Shown one piece after another: positions 1 through 9,073 of a stretch of DNA of 64,000 bases (position 1 is its first letter; each line of letters begins with the position of its first letter). The stretch is taken from NCBI GenBank assembly GCA_036960485.1, contig JBALXS010000003.1:57125-121124 (forward strand), written 5' to 3'. This stretch comes from Rs1 sp036960485 (GTDB taxonomy: Bacteria; Pseudomonadota; Gammaproteobacteria; Pseudomonadales; Balneatricaceae). A program made the position numbers and the translations under genes. The notes beneath the pieces were generated by a model that was not told where the DNA came from, did not search any database, and saw only the letters and a program-made list of their open reading frames with translations.

Positions 1-380
1 TAAATCTCATGCAAGAGGCTGCCGGGTACTTGCAGGGCAAACATGATTTTACTTCTTATCGCGCCGTAGCTTGCCAGGCTAATAGTCCAGTGCGAACAGT
101 TGAAAGTATAGATGTGTATCAGCGTGGCGAATTAATCGTGTTAGATGTGCAGGCTAATGCTTTTTTACATCACATGATACGTAATATAGCTGGGGTGTTA
201 ATGGCAATTGGTGCCAAAGAAGCCCCACCTATCTGGGCGCAGCAAGTGCTAGAGGCAAAGGATCGTCGTAAAGGAGGTGTGACCGCACCGCCGCATGGTT
301 TGTATTTTATAGACGTAGAATATCCCGATGAATTTGCGTTGCCTGCATCTAAGTTAGGTCCTTTTTTTATAGGCGCTTAG
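1..380 (+). CDS. truA: tRNA pseudouridine(38-40) synthase TruA, C-terminal part
   Basis: TruA isomerises uridines 38-40 of the tRNA anticodon arm to pseudouridine. Only the last 125 or so residues are present; the frame is open through base 1, so the gene begins outside the window and the catalytic aspartate is not visible. The visible part has the family's GKHDFTSYRA stretch, the FLHHMIRNIAG segment and the C-terminal GLYF ending typical of TruA. Its position before trpF and accD is the usual gammaproteobacterial order. The internal ATG at 9 is not a plausible start because conserved domain sequence continues across it. Confidence 0.93.
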   Translation, partial: NLMQEAAGYLQGKHDFTSYRAVACQANSPVRTVESIDVYQRGELIVLDVQANAFLHHMIRNIAGVLMAIGAKEAPPIWAQQVLEAKDRRKGGVTAPPHGLYFIDVEYPDEFALPASKLGPFFIGA

Positions 381-529
381 GTTTTTTATATGTGACAGTA
401 GAGTTGGTTGCGTATCAGAGTACGAATGCTGTCAGCTCTATTGTAAAAAGCGTTGAAAATTATAGTCCCTCAACTGGAATGCTGGTAGAATCCTGATCTG
501 GAAAATTGGCTAAAGTGACTTAGAAATAA

Positions 530-1159
530 ATGATATCTCGTGTAAAAATTTGTGGAATAACTCAGTTACCAGATGCGCTAGTAGCAATAGAAGCTGGAGT
601 GTCGGCCTTAGGTTTTGTGTTTTATGCGCCTAGCCCGCGTTTTATTGAAGCAAATCAAGCTCAACAAATTATTGCCCAGCTACCTCCTTTTGTAACCACA
701 ACTGCTTTATTTGTTAATGAGCAAATTAGTGTCGTCAACAGTATTATTGATCAAGTTCAGCCTGATTTATTGCAATTTCATGGCGATGAAGACGAAGCAT
801 ACTGTGCTCAATTTAACCGCCCTTATATTAAAGCTTTACGTGTACGTCCTGACGCAGATTTGATTAGTATTGCTAGTCGATACTCTTCTGCGAGAGCGTT
901 GCTATTAGATACGTATGTAAAAGGGGTGCCAGGTGGAACAGGTGCTGCGTTCAACTGGCAGTTGATTCCAGAAGCGATGCGTTCAAAAATTATCTTGGCA
1001 GGTGGGTTAGATAGCACCAATGTTGCATCGGCAATAAAGCAGATTAGGCCTTATGCGGTTGATGTCAGTGGTGGTGTAGAGCTCGAAAAAGGGCGTAAGT
1101 GCCCAGTGAAAATAAAGCGCTTTATGCAAGAAGTCGCTTCTGCAAATGATGAAAATTAA
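530..1159 (+). CDS. trpF: Phosphoribosylanthranilate isomerase
   Basis: TrpF carries out the Amadori rearrangement of N-(5-phosphoribosyl)anthranilate in tryptophan synthesis. The 209-residue product is a full-length single TIM barrel. The catalytic pair is visible: Cys8 in KICGIT and Asp127 in LLLDTYVKG, followed by a PGGTG phosphate-binding turn and the C-terminal AGGL and DVSGGVE phosphate loops. It is a stand-alone enzyme, not fused to TrpC as in enteric bacteria. It lies between truA and accD with about 150 and 280 bp of flanking non-coding DNA, so it probably has its own promoter. Confidence 0.95.
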   Translation: MISRVKICGITQLPDALVAIEAGVSALGFVFYAPSPRFIEANQAQQIIAQLPPFVTTTALFVNEQISVVNSIIDQVQPDLLQFHGDEDEAYCAQFNRPYIKALRVRPDADLISIASRYSSARALLLDTYVKGVPGGTGAAFNWQLIPEAMRSKIILAGGLDSTNVASAIKQIRPYAVDVSGGVELEKGRKCPVKIKRFMQEVASANDEN

Positions 1160-1440
1160 GAGTACTTAACAGTGGCTGCCAGGTACTTGCGTTTTTTGTT
1201 TTAATGCAGCACCTTAATAAATTGTAAAAGACTAGCGAATCACTGAAAGATAAACACGGTAATTAATGTTATCTTATGCGAAACGATAGCCAGTAGTTAG
1301 AAAACGAATTTCCAAGTGAGTTGTTAAATTAACCGTTAACAGCTTATGATCTTTAATTATTTTAGCAAAGCCTTGGTTGTATAGGGCTGTTCAAGATTGA
1401 TTCCATCTCAGTATAGATGGTATAGAAACGGATTATAAAT

Positions 1441-2433
1441 ATGAGTAATTGGTTCGACAAAATAGTACCCTCCCTGGTTCGATCTGAATCTAAACGCGCC
1501 ACCGTTCCTGAAGGGCTTTGGAAGAAGTGTCCAAAGTGTGAGGCTGTGCTTTATTTGCCAGATTTAGAAAAAAACTTAAGTGTGTGCACTAAATGTGACC
1601 ATCATATGCGCATGGTCGCACGCAAGCGTCTAGAGAACTTCTTAGATGAAGGTACTTATAGTGAAATAGGGGCTGATATAGAGCCTGTAGATCATCTTAA
1701 GTTTAAAGATACCAAGAAGTATAAAGATAGACTGACTGCTGCACAAAAAGCAACAGGCGAAAAAGATGCGTTGATTGCCATGCGTGGTGATATGAAGGGC
1801 ATGCCAATCGTTGCGGTAGCTTTTGATTTCCGCTTCATGGGTGGTTCTATGGGCTCTGTTGTGGGTGAGCGCTTTGTACAAGCGGCTAATATCTCAATCA
1901 AAGAAAAAATCCCGATGGTTTGTTTCTCCGCATCCGGTGGTGCAAGAATGCAAGAGGCATTGATTTCTTTGTTTCAAATGGCAAAAACGTCAGCAGTGTT
2001 AGAGCGTATGCGTTTATTAGGTATTCCTTATATTTCGGTACTAACGGACCCTGTCTATGGCGGAGTTTCAGCGAGCTTATCTATGCTTGGTGATCTAAAC
2101 GTTGCTGAGCCTAATGCTTTAATCGGTTTTGCAGGACCTAGAGTTATAGAGCAAACAGTAAGAGAAAAGCTTCCTGAAGATTTTCAGCGCGCTGAGTTTT
2201 TATTAGAGCACGGCCAAGTTGACATGATTATCTCGCGGCTAGAATTGCGTGACAGGTTGCATAATCTTTTAGCGATGATGGTTGAGCAATTTATAGTACC
2301 AGAAGTGGTCGCTGAGCCTGTTAATGAAGATGATATTGAAAAAGAAGAAACGGCTGTAACTATCGATAGCGAAGCGTCAGATAGTGATGCGCTAAGCAGT
2401 GATGATTCAAGTGCGACTAAAAAAGCAGAATAA
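1441..2433 (+). CDS. accD: Acetyl-CoA carboxylase carboxyltransferase subunit beta
   Basis: AccD forms the carboxyltransferase with AccA and transfers carboxyl from biotin-BCCP to acetyl-CoA to make malonyl-CoA. The N-terminal zinc ribbon is clear, with Cys30, Cys33, Cys49 and Cys52 in two CxxC pairs. The crotonase-like core follows, including the SASGGARM oxyanion-hole region and GGVSAS. The last 45 or so residues form an acidic Ser/Asp/Glu-rich tail of variable length in this family. The 281 bp upstream hold no recognisable gene and likely carry the promoter. folC follows 52 bp downstream. Confidence 0.96.
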   Translation: MSNWFDKIVPSLVRSESKRATVPEGLWKKCPKCEAVLYLPDLEKNLSVCTKCDHHMRMVARKRLENFLDEGTYSEIGADIEPVDHLKFKDTKKYKDRLTAAQKATGEKDALIAMRGDMKGMPIVAVAFDFRFMGGSMGSVVGERFVQAANISIKEKIPMVCFSASGGARMQEALISLFQMAKTSAVLERMRLLGIPYISVLTDPVYGGVSASLSMLGDLNVAEPNALIGFAGPRVIEQTVREKLPEDFQRAEFLLEHGQVDMIISRLELRDRLHNLLAMMVEQFIVPEVVAEPVNEDDIEKEETAVTIDSEASDSDALSSDDSSATKKAE

Positions 2434-2485
2434 GTATCGTTTTTATAATACTAGCCTTGTTTAAGGTGTTTAAGATGGTTAAGCA

Positions 2486-3829
2486 ATGAATCGCAGTGAT
2501 TACAACTTAGCACAATGGTTGCAATGGATGGAAGATAACCATCCAACCGAAATAGATTTAGGCCTTGCCCGTGTAGGGCAAGTGTATCAACGTATGCAGC
2601 TAGATTTATCGGCAACTAAAGTAATCAGTATTGCAGGTACCAATGGTAAAGGTTCTACAACTACCTTTTTAGAAACCATTTACTTGGCGGCTGATTACAC
2701 GACGCTTGCTTATACTTCTCCCCATATGTTGTTGTATAACGAAAGAGTTAGGCTCAATGGCGTTGATGTTAATGATGAGCTATTGATTGCCGCTTTTAGG
2801 GCAATCGACCAAGCAATGGGTGTTGATGAGCAGCGTATTTCTTTAAGCTATTTTGAAATCGGCACCTTAGCCGCCATTTACTTGGTTAGCCAACAAAAGC
2901 CTGATATAGCACTTTTAGAAGTGGGTTTAGGTGGGCGTTTGGATGCCGTTAATATCATTGATGCTGATGTGGCGGTTATTACCACATTAGCGGTAGATCA
3001 TATTGATTGGTTAGGCGATGATATTGAGCAAATTGGCCGTGAAAAAGCCGGTATTGGTCGAGTGGGTAAGCCACTTGTATGTGGTGAAATTCAGCCGCCA
3101 AAAAGTATTGCTCAGTTAGCGAGCGAGCAAGCATTTGCATTAGTGCAGATTAATCAAGATTATAGCTATCAAACGGCGCAAGATCAAAACAGCTGGAGTT
3201 TTACGGGTGTTGATCTGCTAGGAAATAAAGTTACATATCAGCAATTACCTATGCCAAACCTTCCTTTGCAAAATGCAGCTACAGCCTTACAGGTGATTGA
3301 ACAATTGGCAATGCCTTGCTCATATGAGGCGCGAGTTAAAGGTTTATCAGCAGCTAAATCTCTTGGGCGACAGCAACAAGTTCGCTATTTAGATAAAAAT
3401 ATATTATTGGATGTAGCACACAATCCTCAATCGGCGCAATTGTTAGCTCACTCGCTGTTAAAGCGTGGTTTGCAAGGGGAAGTACAATTTGTGCTAGGTG
3501 TGTTAATTGATAAAGACGCACAGGGGTTGATGCTAGCACTTGAGTCTGTCGCTGCGCATTGGCATTTCGTGACGCTTGATGTTTATCGTGGTCAAAGTGC
3601 TCTTCAACTACAGGAAAAATCTTTAGCTTCTAATATTGATCAGCACAATGTTAGCTGTTATCAAGATATGCGCAGCGCGTTAGAAGGTGCGTTGCTAAAG
3701 GCAAGCGCTAGCCAAGTAGCCGATGAAGAGCAAAATGAACATTTAGTAGTGGTTGCAGGATCGTTTGTGACTGTCGCTCAAGTACTTGCGTTGCAAGGCG
3801 TTGAGCAAAAGGTTTTACAGGTAATATAA
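2486..3829 (+). CDS. folC: Bifunctional dihydrofolate synthase / folylpolyglutamate synthase
   Basis: FolC joins glutamate to dihydropteroate and extends the polyglutamate tail of folates. The 447-residue protein has the Mur-ligase-type P-loop GTNGKGST at residues 51-58, the EVGLGGRLDAVN segment, and the AHNP motif of the C-terminal domain. Length and motifs are normal. It is followed 13 bp later by the SPOR-domain gene and then cvpA and purF, the common arrangement in this group, so accD-folC-dedD-cvpA are probably cotranscribed. Confidence 0.95.
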   Translation: MNRSDYNLAQWLQWMEDNHPTEIDLGLARVGQVYQRMQLDLSATKVISIAGTNGKGSTTTFLETIYLAADYTTLAYTSPHMLLYNERVRLNGVDVNDELLIAAFRAIDQAMGVDEQRISLSYFEIGTLAAIYLVSQQKPDIALLEVGLGGRLDAVNIIDADVAVITTLAVDHIDWLGDDIEQIGREKAGIGRVGKPLVCGEIQPPKSIAQLASEQAFALVQINQDYSYQTAQDQNSWSFTGVDLLGNKVTYQQLPMPNLPLQNAATALQVIEQLAMPCSYEARVKGLSAAKSLGRQQQVRYLDKNILLDVAHNPQSAQLLAHSLLKRGLQGEVQFVLGVLIDKDAQGLMLALESVAAHWHFVTLDVYRGQSALQLQEKSLASNIDQHNVSCYQDMRSALEGALLKASASQVADEEQNEHLVVVAGSFVTVAQVLALQGVEQKVLQVI

Positions 3830-3842
3830 AAGGGTAGATGTA

Positions 3843-4361
3843 ATGGACTTAGTTGTTAAGAAGCAAATAATTGGAGGACTTGCGATTGTTTTTGTCGTAC
3901 TGGTCTTTTTTCCTTTGTTTTTTAGTGGAAATGGTTACAAAGAGCGCCATTTGCCTTCTATTATCCCAGAGCGCCCAGCGGCAGAAACTTTTCAAAATAT
4001 AGAGCCTTTATTACGGCCTTTGGCGCAAACTAAGCAAATAGGTGCTGAAAAAAAGTCAGCGCCAAATTCCAAAGAGAATAATGAATCAGCTGATACTGCT
4101 GATATTGCGAACTTAGATCAACAGGGTGTGCCCGTTGCTTGGACATTGCAGTTGGCTAGCTTTAAAGATGCCGCAAACGCACGGGCACTGCGCAAGCAGT
4201 TGTTAAAGGCAGGGCACAAGGTTTACAGTCGCAAAAATGGCTCTTTGGTTAAAGTTTATGTAGGCCCAGAGCTAAATAAAGAGCGCTTAGAGGCATTGAA
4301 AAAAGGCCTGAAAGAAGAGTTTGCACTGGATGGGTTATTAGTTAGATTTACCACACAATAG
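3843..4361 (+). CDS. dedD: SPOR-domain inner-membrane protein, DedD-like
   Basis: A bitopic cell-division protein. Residues 9-29 form one membrane span, a Pro-rich and polar periplasmic linker follows, and residues from about 98 to the end form a SPOR domain (WTLQLASFKD start, KVYVGP centre). SPOR domains bind glycan strands stripped of stem peptides at the septum. Position between folC and cvpA matches dedD in other gammaproteobacteria; at 172 residues it is slightly shorter than the E. coli protein. Assignment to DedD rests on architecture and synteny rather than strong linker similarity. Confidence 0.85.
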   Translation: MDLVVKKQIIGGLAIVFVVLVFFPLFFSGNGYKERHLPSIIPERPAAETFQNIEPLLRPLAQTKQIGAEKKSAPNSKENNESADTADIANLDQQGVPVAWTLQLASFKDAANARALRKQLLKAGHKVYSRKNGSLVKVYVGPELNKERLEALKKGLKEEFALDGLLVRFTTQ

Positions 4362-4392
4362 AATTGTTTTAAGCGTGAGGATTTAGATTTTG

Positions 4393-4905
4393 ATGAACTG
4401 GGCCGATTGGGTCATTATTGGTATATTAGTTATCTCCGCGCTATTTAGTCTGCGCCGAGGCTTTGTCAAAGAAGCATTGTCTTTGGTTACTTGGGTGTCT
4501 GCTTTTATCGTCGCTAGATTGTTTTCTGGTGCTTTAGTTGTAGTGCTGGAGCCATATATAGACACACCGTCTATACGTATAGCGACTGCATTTGCTTCTT
4601 TGTTCGTGGTTATGTTAATAGCAGGAGCTATTATTTCCAATTTGTTTGAAATGCTCGTCAGTGCAACCGGCTTAAGTGCAACAGATAGAGTATTAGGAAT
4701 GGGTTTTGGTGTAGCTAGAGGCGGTTTAGTGGTTGTGGTTTTAGTCGCTTTAGTAGGGCAAACACCTGCTGCAGAAGATGAGTGGTGGGGGTTGTCTCAG
4801 TTGATCCCACACTTTGTTTTGATGGAATCGTGGACTAGGGATATCGCCTCTGATATAGGTCAAATAATATGGCAAGTTGGCAGTCCCGGAGCTTCGGGAT
4901 CTTAA
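4393..4905 (+). CDS. cvpA: CvpA family inner-membrane protein
   Basis: CvpA is an integral membrane protein needed in E. coli for colicin V production and always found upstream of purF in this group. The sequence shows four hydrophobic segments: NWADWVIIGILVISALFSL at the N-terminus, a second after the RRGFVKEAL loop, a third around 60-85, and a fourth near 110. The start is taken as ATG 4393, not the TTG one codon earlier; a GTGAGGA ribosome site lies upstream. Its molecular function is not settled in the family. Confidence 0.9.
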   Translation: MNWADWVIIGILVISALFSLRRGFVKEALSLVTWVSAFIVARLFSGALVVVLEPYIDTPSIRIATAFASLFVVMLIAGAIISNLFEMLVSATGLSATDRVLGMGFGVARGGLVVVVLVALVGQTPAAEDEWWGLSQLIPHFVLMESWTRDIASDIGQIIWQVGSPGASGS

Positions 4906-4962
4906 AAGATTTATACATTTTATAAATAATAATCTTAATATCAAAACCTTTGAGGTGCTTAA

Positions 4963-6483
4963 ATGTGCGGAATAGTTGGCTTGGTCTCCAAGTCATTAGT
5001 TAACCAGACAATCTTTGATGCGTTAACGGTGTTACAGCATCGTGGTCAAGACGCTGCAGGTATGGTTACTTGTGAAGGTAATCAGTTTTTTCTTCGTAAA
5101 GATAATGGTTTAGTGAATTCGGTTTTTCGTACTCGACATATGAAAAAATTATTGGGCAACATAGGCATTGGCCATGTTAGATACCCAACGGCAGGTAGCT
5201 CATCAGCAGCAGAAGCACAGCCATTTTACGTGAATGCACCTTATGGTATTGCACTTGCACACAATGGTAATTTGACCAATGTAGAAGATTTAGCAAAAGA
5301 AATGCGTGAAGTGGATTTGAGGCACATCAATACCACATCGGATTCTGAAATATTAGTTAATATTTTAGCGCATGAGCTACAAGCTCAAGGAAAATTAATT
5401 CCAACGCCAGATGATATTTTTAGTGCGGTAGAGCGCGTACATGCACGAATTAAAGGTGGCTATGCTGTTGTTGCTGTAATTACTGGATTTGGCGTATTAG
5501 CTTTTCGCGATCCACACGGCATTCGTCCTTTAGTATATGGCGTACGTCAAACAGAAACAGGGCAGGAGGCAATGGTTGCATCTGAAAGCGTGGCATTAGA
5601 TATCGCAGGCTTTAAGCGTGAGCGTGATGTAGCCCCGGGCGAAGCCATTTTTATTGATTTAGATGGTAATGTACATACTAAAGAATGCGTGAAAGACGCT
5701 AAGCTTTCTCCTTGCTTATTTGAGCAAGTGTATTTTGCTCGGCCCGATTCAGTCATTGATGGTATCAATGTACACAAAGCGCGCATGAGAATGGGTAAAA
5801 AACTTGCTGAGCGAGTAAAGGCTGAACGTCCTGAGCACGATATAGACGTGGTTATACCGATACCAGACACAAGCCGCACATCTGCTTTAGAGATGGCAGA
5901 GCAGTTAGGGGTATTGTTCAGAGAAGGCTTTATCAAAAACCGCTACATTGGTCGTACTTTTATTATGCCAGGTCAAATTGAGCGTACTAAATCTGTCAGA
6001 CGTAAGTTGAATCCAATAGAGTCTGAGTTTAAAGATAAAGTAGTTATGTTGGTTGATGATTCTATTGTGCGCGGCACGACATCGCAGCAGATTGTGCAAA
6101 TGGTTAGAGATGTTGGCGCGAAAAAAATCTACTTTGCTTCAGCGGCGCCGCCAGTTAGATATCCAAATGTATACGGAATTGATATGCCATCTCCTGCTGA
6201 GTTTGTGGCTTTTGATCGTACTGAAGATGAAATCGGCGAGGCAATTGGTGTTGATTGGATGATTTATCAAAAACTGGATGATTTAAAAGAAGCCGTAGCT
6301 GGTGATCAGCATTTTGACAGTTTTGAAACATCAGTGTTTGATGGAAAGTATGTTAGCGGCGACATTAGCGAGCAGTACTTGCTTGATATTGAAGCTAAAC
6401 GAAAAGATGCTTCAAAATTAGGCGACGAAGATTTACAAGAAGGTGAAAATGCCGCCGGTGATTTACACGATAAAATTCATTGA
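4963..6483 (+). CDS. purF: Amidophosphoribosyltransferase
   Basis: PurF makes 5-phosphoribosylamine from PRPP and glutamine, the first committed step of purine synthesis. Cys2, exposed after removal of Met1, is the Ntn-hydrolase nucleophile (MCGIVGLV). The glutaminase domain covers about 1-235. The phosphoribosyltransferase domain carries the PRPP loop VVMLVDDSIVRGTT at about residues 361-374. Its length of 506 residues is normal. A strong intrinsic terminator lies 56 bp downstream, so it ends the truA-side cluster. Confidence 0.97.
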   Translation: MCGIVGLVSKSLVNQTIFDALTVLQHRGQDAAGMVTCEGNQFFLRKDNGLVNSVFRTRHMKKLLGNIGIGHVRYPTAGSSSAAEAQPFYVNAPYGIALAHNGNLTNVEDLAKEMREVDLRHINTTSDSEILVNILAHELQAQGKLIPTPDDIFSAVERVHARIKGGYAVVAVITGFGVLAFRDPHGIRPLVYGVRQTETGQEAMVASESVALDIAGFKRERDVAPGEAIFIDLDGNVHTKECVKDAKLSPCLFEQVYFARPDSVIDGINVHKARMRMGKKLAERVKAERPEHDIDVVIPIPDTSRTSALEMAEQLGVLFREGFIKNRYIGRTFIMPGQIERTKSVRRKLNPIESEFKDKVVMLVDDSIVRGTTSQQIVQMVRDVGAKKIYFASAAPPVRYPNVYGIDMPSPAEFVAFDRTEDEIGEAIGVDWMIYQKLDDLKEAVAGDQHFDSFETSVFDGKYVSGDISEQYLLDIEAKRKDASKLGDEDLQEGENAAGDLHDKIH

Positions 6484-6538
6484 TTGAAGTGTGTTAGATC
6501 TGAGTCATTTTTTTTGAAGTTCAGCGGTTAGTTTAATG

Positions 6539-6568
6539 AAAGCGCAGCCTTGTGGTTAGCGCTTTTTT
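6539..6568 (+). terminator. Intrinsic terminator after purF
   Basis: A perfect 7-bp stem AAAGCGC/GCGCTTT (6539-6545 with 6559-6565) with a 13-nt loop runs into a T tract. It lies downstream of purF and before dusC. Confidence 0.8.
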
Positions 6569-6631
6569 ATTGTTTGTTTGTTAGTGAGCGATGCGTTTCT
6601 ATAGAGATCGCATTCTATTTTAGGGTTTGAT

Positions 6632-7600
6632 ATGTCAAAGATAATGTTGGCACCTATGGAAGGTGTAGTAGATGCCAATATGCGCGATTTACTGACAAGT
6701 GTGGGCGGTATCGACAGTTGTGTAACTGAATTCATTCGTATTACAGAACAGCAGCTTCCCAAGCGAGATTTGTTAAAAAAAGTGCCTGAGTTGCTCAGCG
6801 GTGGTTGTACACCCAGCGGTGTACCAGTGATCGTGCAGTTTCTAGGTTGTGATCCGCAGATGTTGGCTTATCACAGCGTAATGGCTATTGAGCTGGGTGC
6901 TAAGGGGATTGATCTTAATTTCGGCTGTCCTTCCAAAACAGTGAATAAGCATCGTGGTGGCGCTGTATTATTGGATGAGCCAGAAACTATTTACAAGATT
7001 ATCAGAGCAGTACGCACAGCGTTGCCACAAGAAGTGCCAGTTAGCGCTAAAATGCGTTTAGGCAATAAAGATAAATCGTTGGCGCTTGAAAATGCACAGG
7101 CAATTGAAGCGGCAGGTGCTAGCTCTTTAGTGGTACATGCAAGAACGAAGCTAGAAGGGTATCGGCCACCTGCGCATTGGCAATGGATTGCCAAAATAAA
7201 AAATTCTGTCAGTATTCCGATCATTGCTAATGGCGATATATGGGATTGGCAAGATTTTCAGCTATGTCGAGCTGCAAGTTGTTGCGAGGATGTAATGATA
7301 GGCAGGGGAGTGTTGGCTAATCCCGCTTTAGCGCTCACTATAAAGCAACGCTTAGCTGCGGGTGTTGTGACTGAGCATCACTGGTTTGACACAGTGGTGT
7401 TGTTAATAAAGTACTATAATAATGTACAGGGCCAATTGCCGCCTCCTTTTGTGCCGGGGCGGGTGAAGCAGTGGCTGAATATGATGCGCAAGCAAAACCC
7501 CAAAGCACAAATTTTATTTGATAAAGTTAAACAGGTGAATGAGCTGGCGCAATTGACCGATCTTTTGCATCAAGAGCTACATGACGCTAGATTAGTTTAA
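6632..7600 (+). CDS. dusC: tRNA-dihydrouridine(16) synthase DusC
   Basis: This is an FMN enzyme that reduces uridine 16 in the tRNA D-loop. LAPMEGV at the N-terminus is the flavin-binding start, NFGCPSK holds catalytic Cys99, and VVHARTK and ANGDIWDW follow along the barrel. The GYRPP and IWDW segments and the C-terminal helical domain (VKQWLNMMRK) resemble E. coli DusC more than DusA or DusB. The 322-residue length fits. It is flanked by the purF terminator and converges on yceF. Confidence 0.9.
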   Translation: MSKIMLAPMEGVVDANMRDLLTSVGGIDSCVTEFIRITEQQLPKRDLLKKVPELLSGGCTPSGVPVIVQFLGCDPQMLAYHSVMAIELGAKGIDLNFGCPSKTVNKHRGGAVLLDEPETIYKIIRAVRTALPQEVPVSAKMRLGNKDKSLALENAQAIEAAGASSLVVHARTKLEGYRPPAHWQWIAKIKNSVSIPIIANGDIWDWQDFQLCRAASCCEDVMIGRGVLANPALALTIKQRLAAGVVTEHHWFDTVVLLIKYYNNVQGQLPPPFVPGRVKQWLNMMRKQNPKAQILFDKVKQVNELAQLTDLLHQELHDARLV

Positions 7601-7617
7601 AGAATTCTTTCTTAAAG

Positions 7618-8199
7618 CTAACTCAAGGGTGAAATACCCTTTGTATTCAGCATGTGTAGTAAGCGAATTAAGGGTAGGCCAATTAAGCTATTAAAATCAT
7701 CGCCTTCTAATTTATCGAATAGGCAGATGCCTAATCCTTCTGCTTTGAAGCTGCCAGCGCAATCTAATGGTCGCTCAAGGCTAATGTAGCGGCTGATTTG
7801 GGTTGCTGATAATTTTTTGAAATGAACTTTGAAAATGACCTCTTCAAGTTGGTAGCTATTGTCTTTGCTGTCTAGCAAGCATAGTCCAGTGTGGAAACTA
7901 ACTATCTTCGCTGAACAGCTAGCAAGTTGGCGTTCAGCGTTTTCAACAGTATGTGGTTTGCCAAGGATATTGCCTTCTAATAGTGCGACTTGGTCAGAGC
8001 CAATAATTAAGCTGTCGGGATTGTTCGCAGCAACTTTTAGCGCTTTTTGATGGGCCAGTCTGCACACTAAATTTGCTGCGGTTTCATCTTTTAGTGATTT
8101 TTCATCTATTTGTGGGCTAATAGAGTGGTAAGTAAGCGCGATTTTATCTAGAATAGCGCGCCGGTAGGGTGAGCTTGATGCCAATATAATATCTCTCAA
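7618..8199 (-). CDS. yceF: Maf family nucleotide pyrophosphatase, YceF type
   Basis: Maf proteins hydrolyse the alpha-beta phosphate bond of nucleoside triphosphates; the YceF subgroup prefers 7-methyl-GTP. The N-terminal LASSSPYRR loop, the IGSDQV motif with its catalytic aspartate, and CAGSFK are all present. It lies divergently from yceD-rpmF-plsX, as in E. coli, which favours the YceF subgroup over YhdE (dTTP-directed). 193 residues is the standard length. The substrate is assigned from subgroup resemblance only. Confidence 0.92.
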   Translation of the reverse strand: MRDIILASSSPYRRAILDKIALTYHSISPQIDEKSLKDETAANLVCRLAHQKALKVAANNPDSLIIGSDQVALLEGNILGKPHTVENAERQLASCSAKIVSFHTGLCLLDSKDNSYQLEEVIFKVHFKKLSATQISRYISLERPLDCAGSFKAEGLGICLFDKLEGDDFNSLIGLPLIRLLHMLNTKGISPLS

Positions 8200-8341
8200 G
8201 GATATAACCTCCGATAAAGTAGTTAGAAAATTAAAAATCTTTTAGCTTTTGTTGAAAAGGCGTAGAATATACGCGATTTTTCACGACAAACATACGTTTC
8301 CCTTTGACAGAAGGGTTCAAGGTACATAGAATTGCGCGCTT

Positions 8342-8869
8342 ATGTTAAATGTTAAATTACCAAAATTTGTAGATCCTCGAAAACTGGCTGACCGGGAAAT
8401 AGAAATTTCGGGAGTTATTGCTGTTAAAGATATGGCAGAACTCTCTCCAATGTTAGTTCATTCTGATGTTGATGTCTTTGCGGAACTAAAATTCTCAAGA
8501 GACCATTTAAGAATTAGAACCATTTTAGGAAGTGTTAAAGTTACTGTGCCAGTACAGTGTCAACGCTGTTTAGAGCCGGTAGATGTTGAATTAGAAGCAG
8601 CATTGAACTTAGCTATCTCTTACAGCGAAGAAAAAGCGCAAACACTGCCTAAATACTATGATCCTCTCGTTGTAGAAGGTGATGATTTAGAGTTGCTGCC
8701 GTTAATCGAGCAAGAGTTGATACTAAGCTTACCAATAGTGTCATATCATGCTGACTGCAGTATAAAAACCAGTTTTGGTGATGGAAGTACAGTTGCAATT
8801 CAAGAAACTGAAAAGCCGAATCCATTTAGTGTGTTGGCTGCTTTAAAGGGCAGCACCGACAAGAAATAA
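8342..8869 (+). CDS. yceD: YceD, 23S rRNA accumulation protein (DUF177)
   Basis: A 175-residue DUF177 protein. The family member of E. coli is linked to normal 23S rRNA levels and is always found upstream of rpmF. The sequence shows the conserved VQCQRCLEPV knuckle (one CxxC pair in the middle) and the ELEL-type acidic region before EQELILSLP. The second half of the usual zinc site is poorly preserved (one Cys, HADCS). rpmF follows 21 bp downstream, so the two are cotranscribed. Confidence 0.9.
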   Translation: MLNVKLPKFVDPRKLADREIEISGVIAVKDMAELSPMLVHSDVDVFAELKFSRDHLRIRTILGSVKVTVPVQCQRCLEPVDVELEAALNLAISYSEEKAQTLPKYYDPLVVEGDDLELLPLIEQELILSLPIVSYHADCSIKTSFGDGSTVAIQETEKPNPFSVLAALKGSTDKK

Positions 8870-8890
8870 GTTATTTAGGAGTTATATCAA

Positions 8891-9070
8891 ATGGCAGTAC
8901 AGAAAAGTAAGAAGTCACGTTCACGCCGTGACATGCGTCGTTCACATGATGCACTAACAGGACCAACTTTAACAATTGATGAGACTACAGGTGAAACTCA
9001 CCGTCGTCATCACATGACAGCTGACGGTATGTACCGTGGTCGTCAAATCACAGCGGCTGACAGCGAGTAA
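8891..9070 (+). CDS. rpmF: 50S ribosomal protein bL32
   Basis: A 59-residue basic protein beginning MAVQKSKKSRSRRDMRR, with the GETHRRHH segment typical of bL32. The family is found near the peptide exit region of the large subunit. An AGGAG ribosome site lies 10 bp before the ATG. It has none of the zinc cysteines of the C+ paralogue, so it is the zinc-independent form. It sits between yceD and plsX in the conserved order and its stop is only 3 bp from the plsX start. Confidence 0.97.
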   Translation: MAVQKSKKSRSRRDMRRSHDALTGPTLTIDETTGETHRRHHMTADGMYRGRQITAADSE

Positions 9071-9073
9071 TCG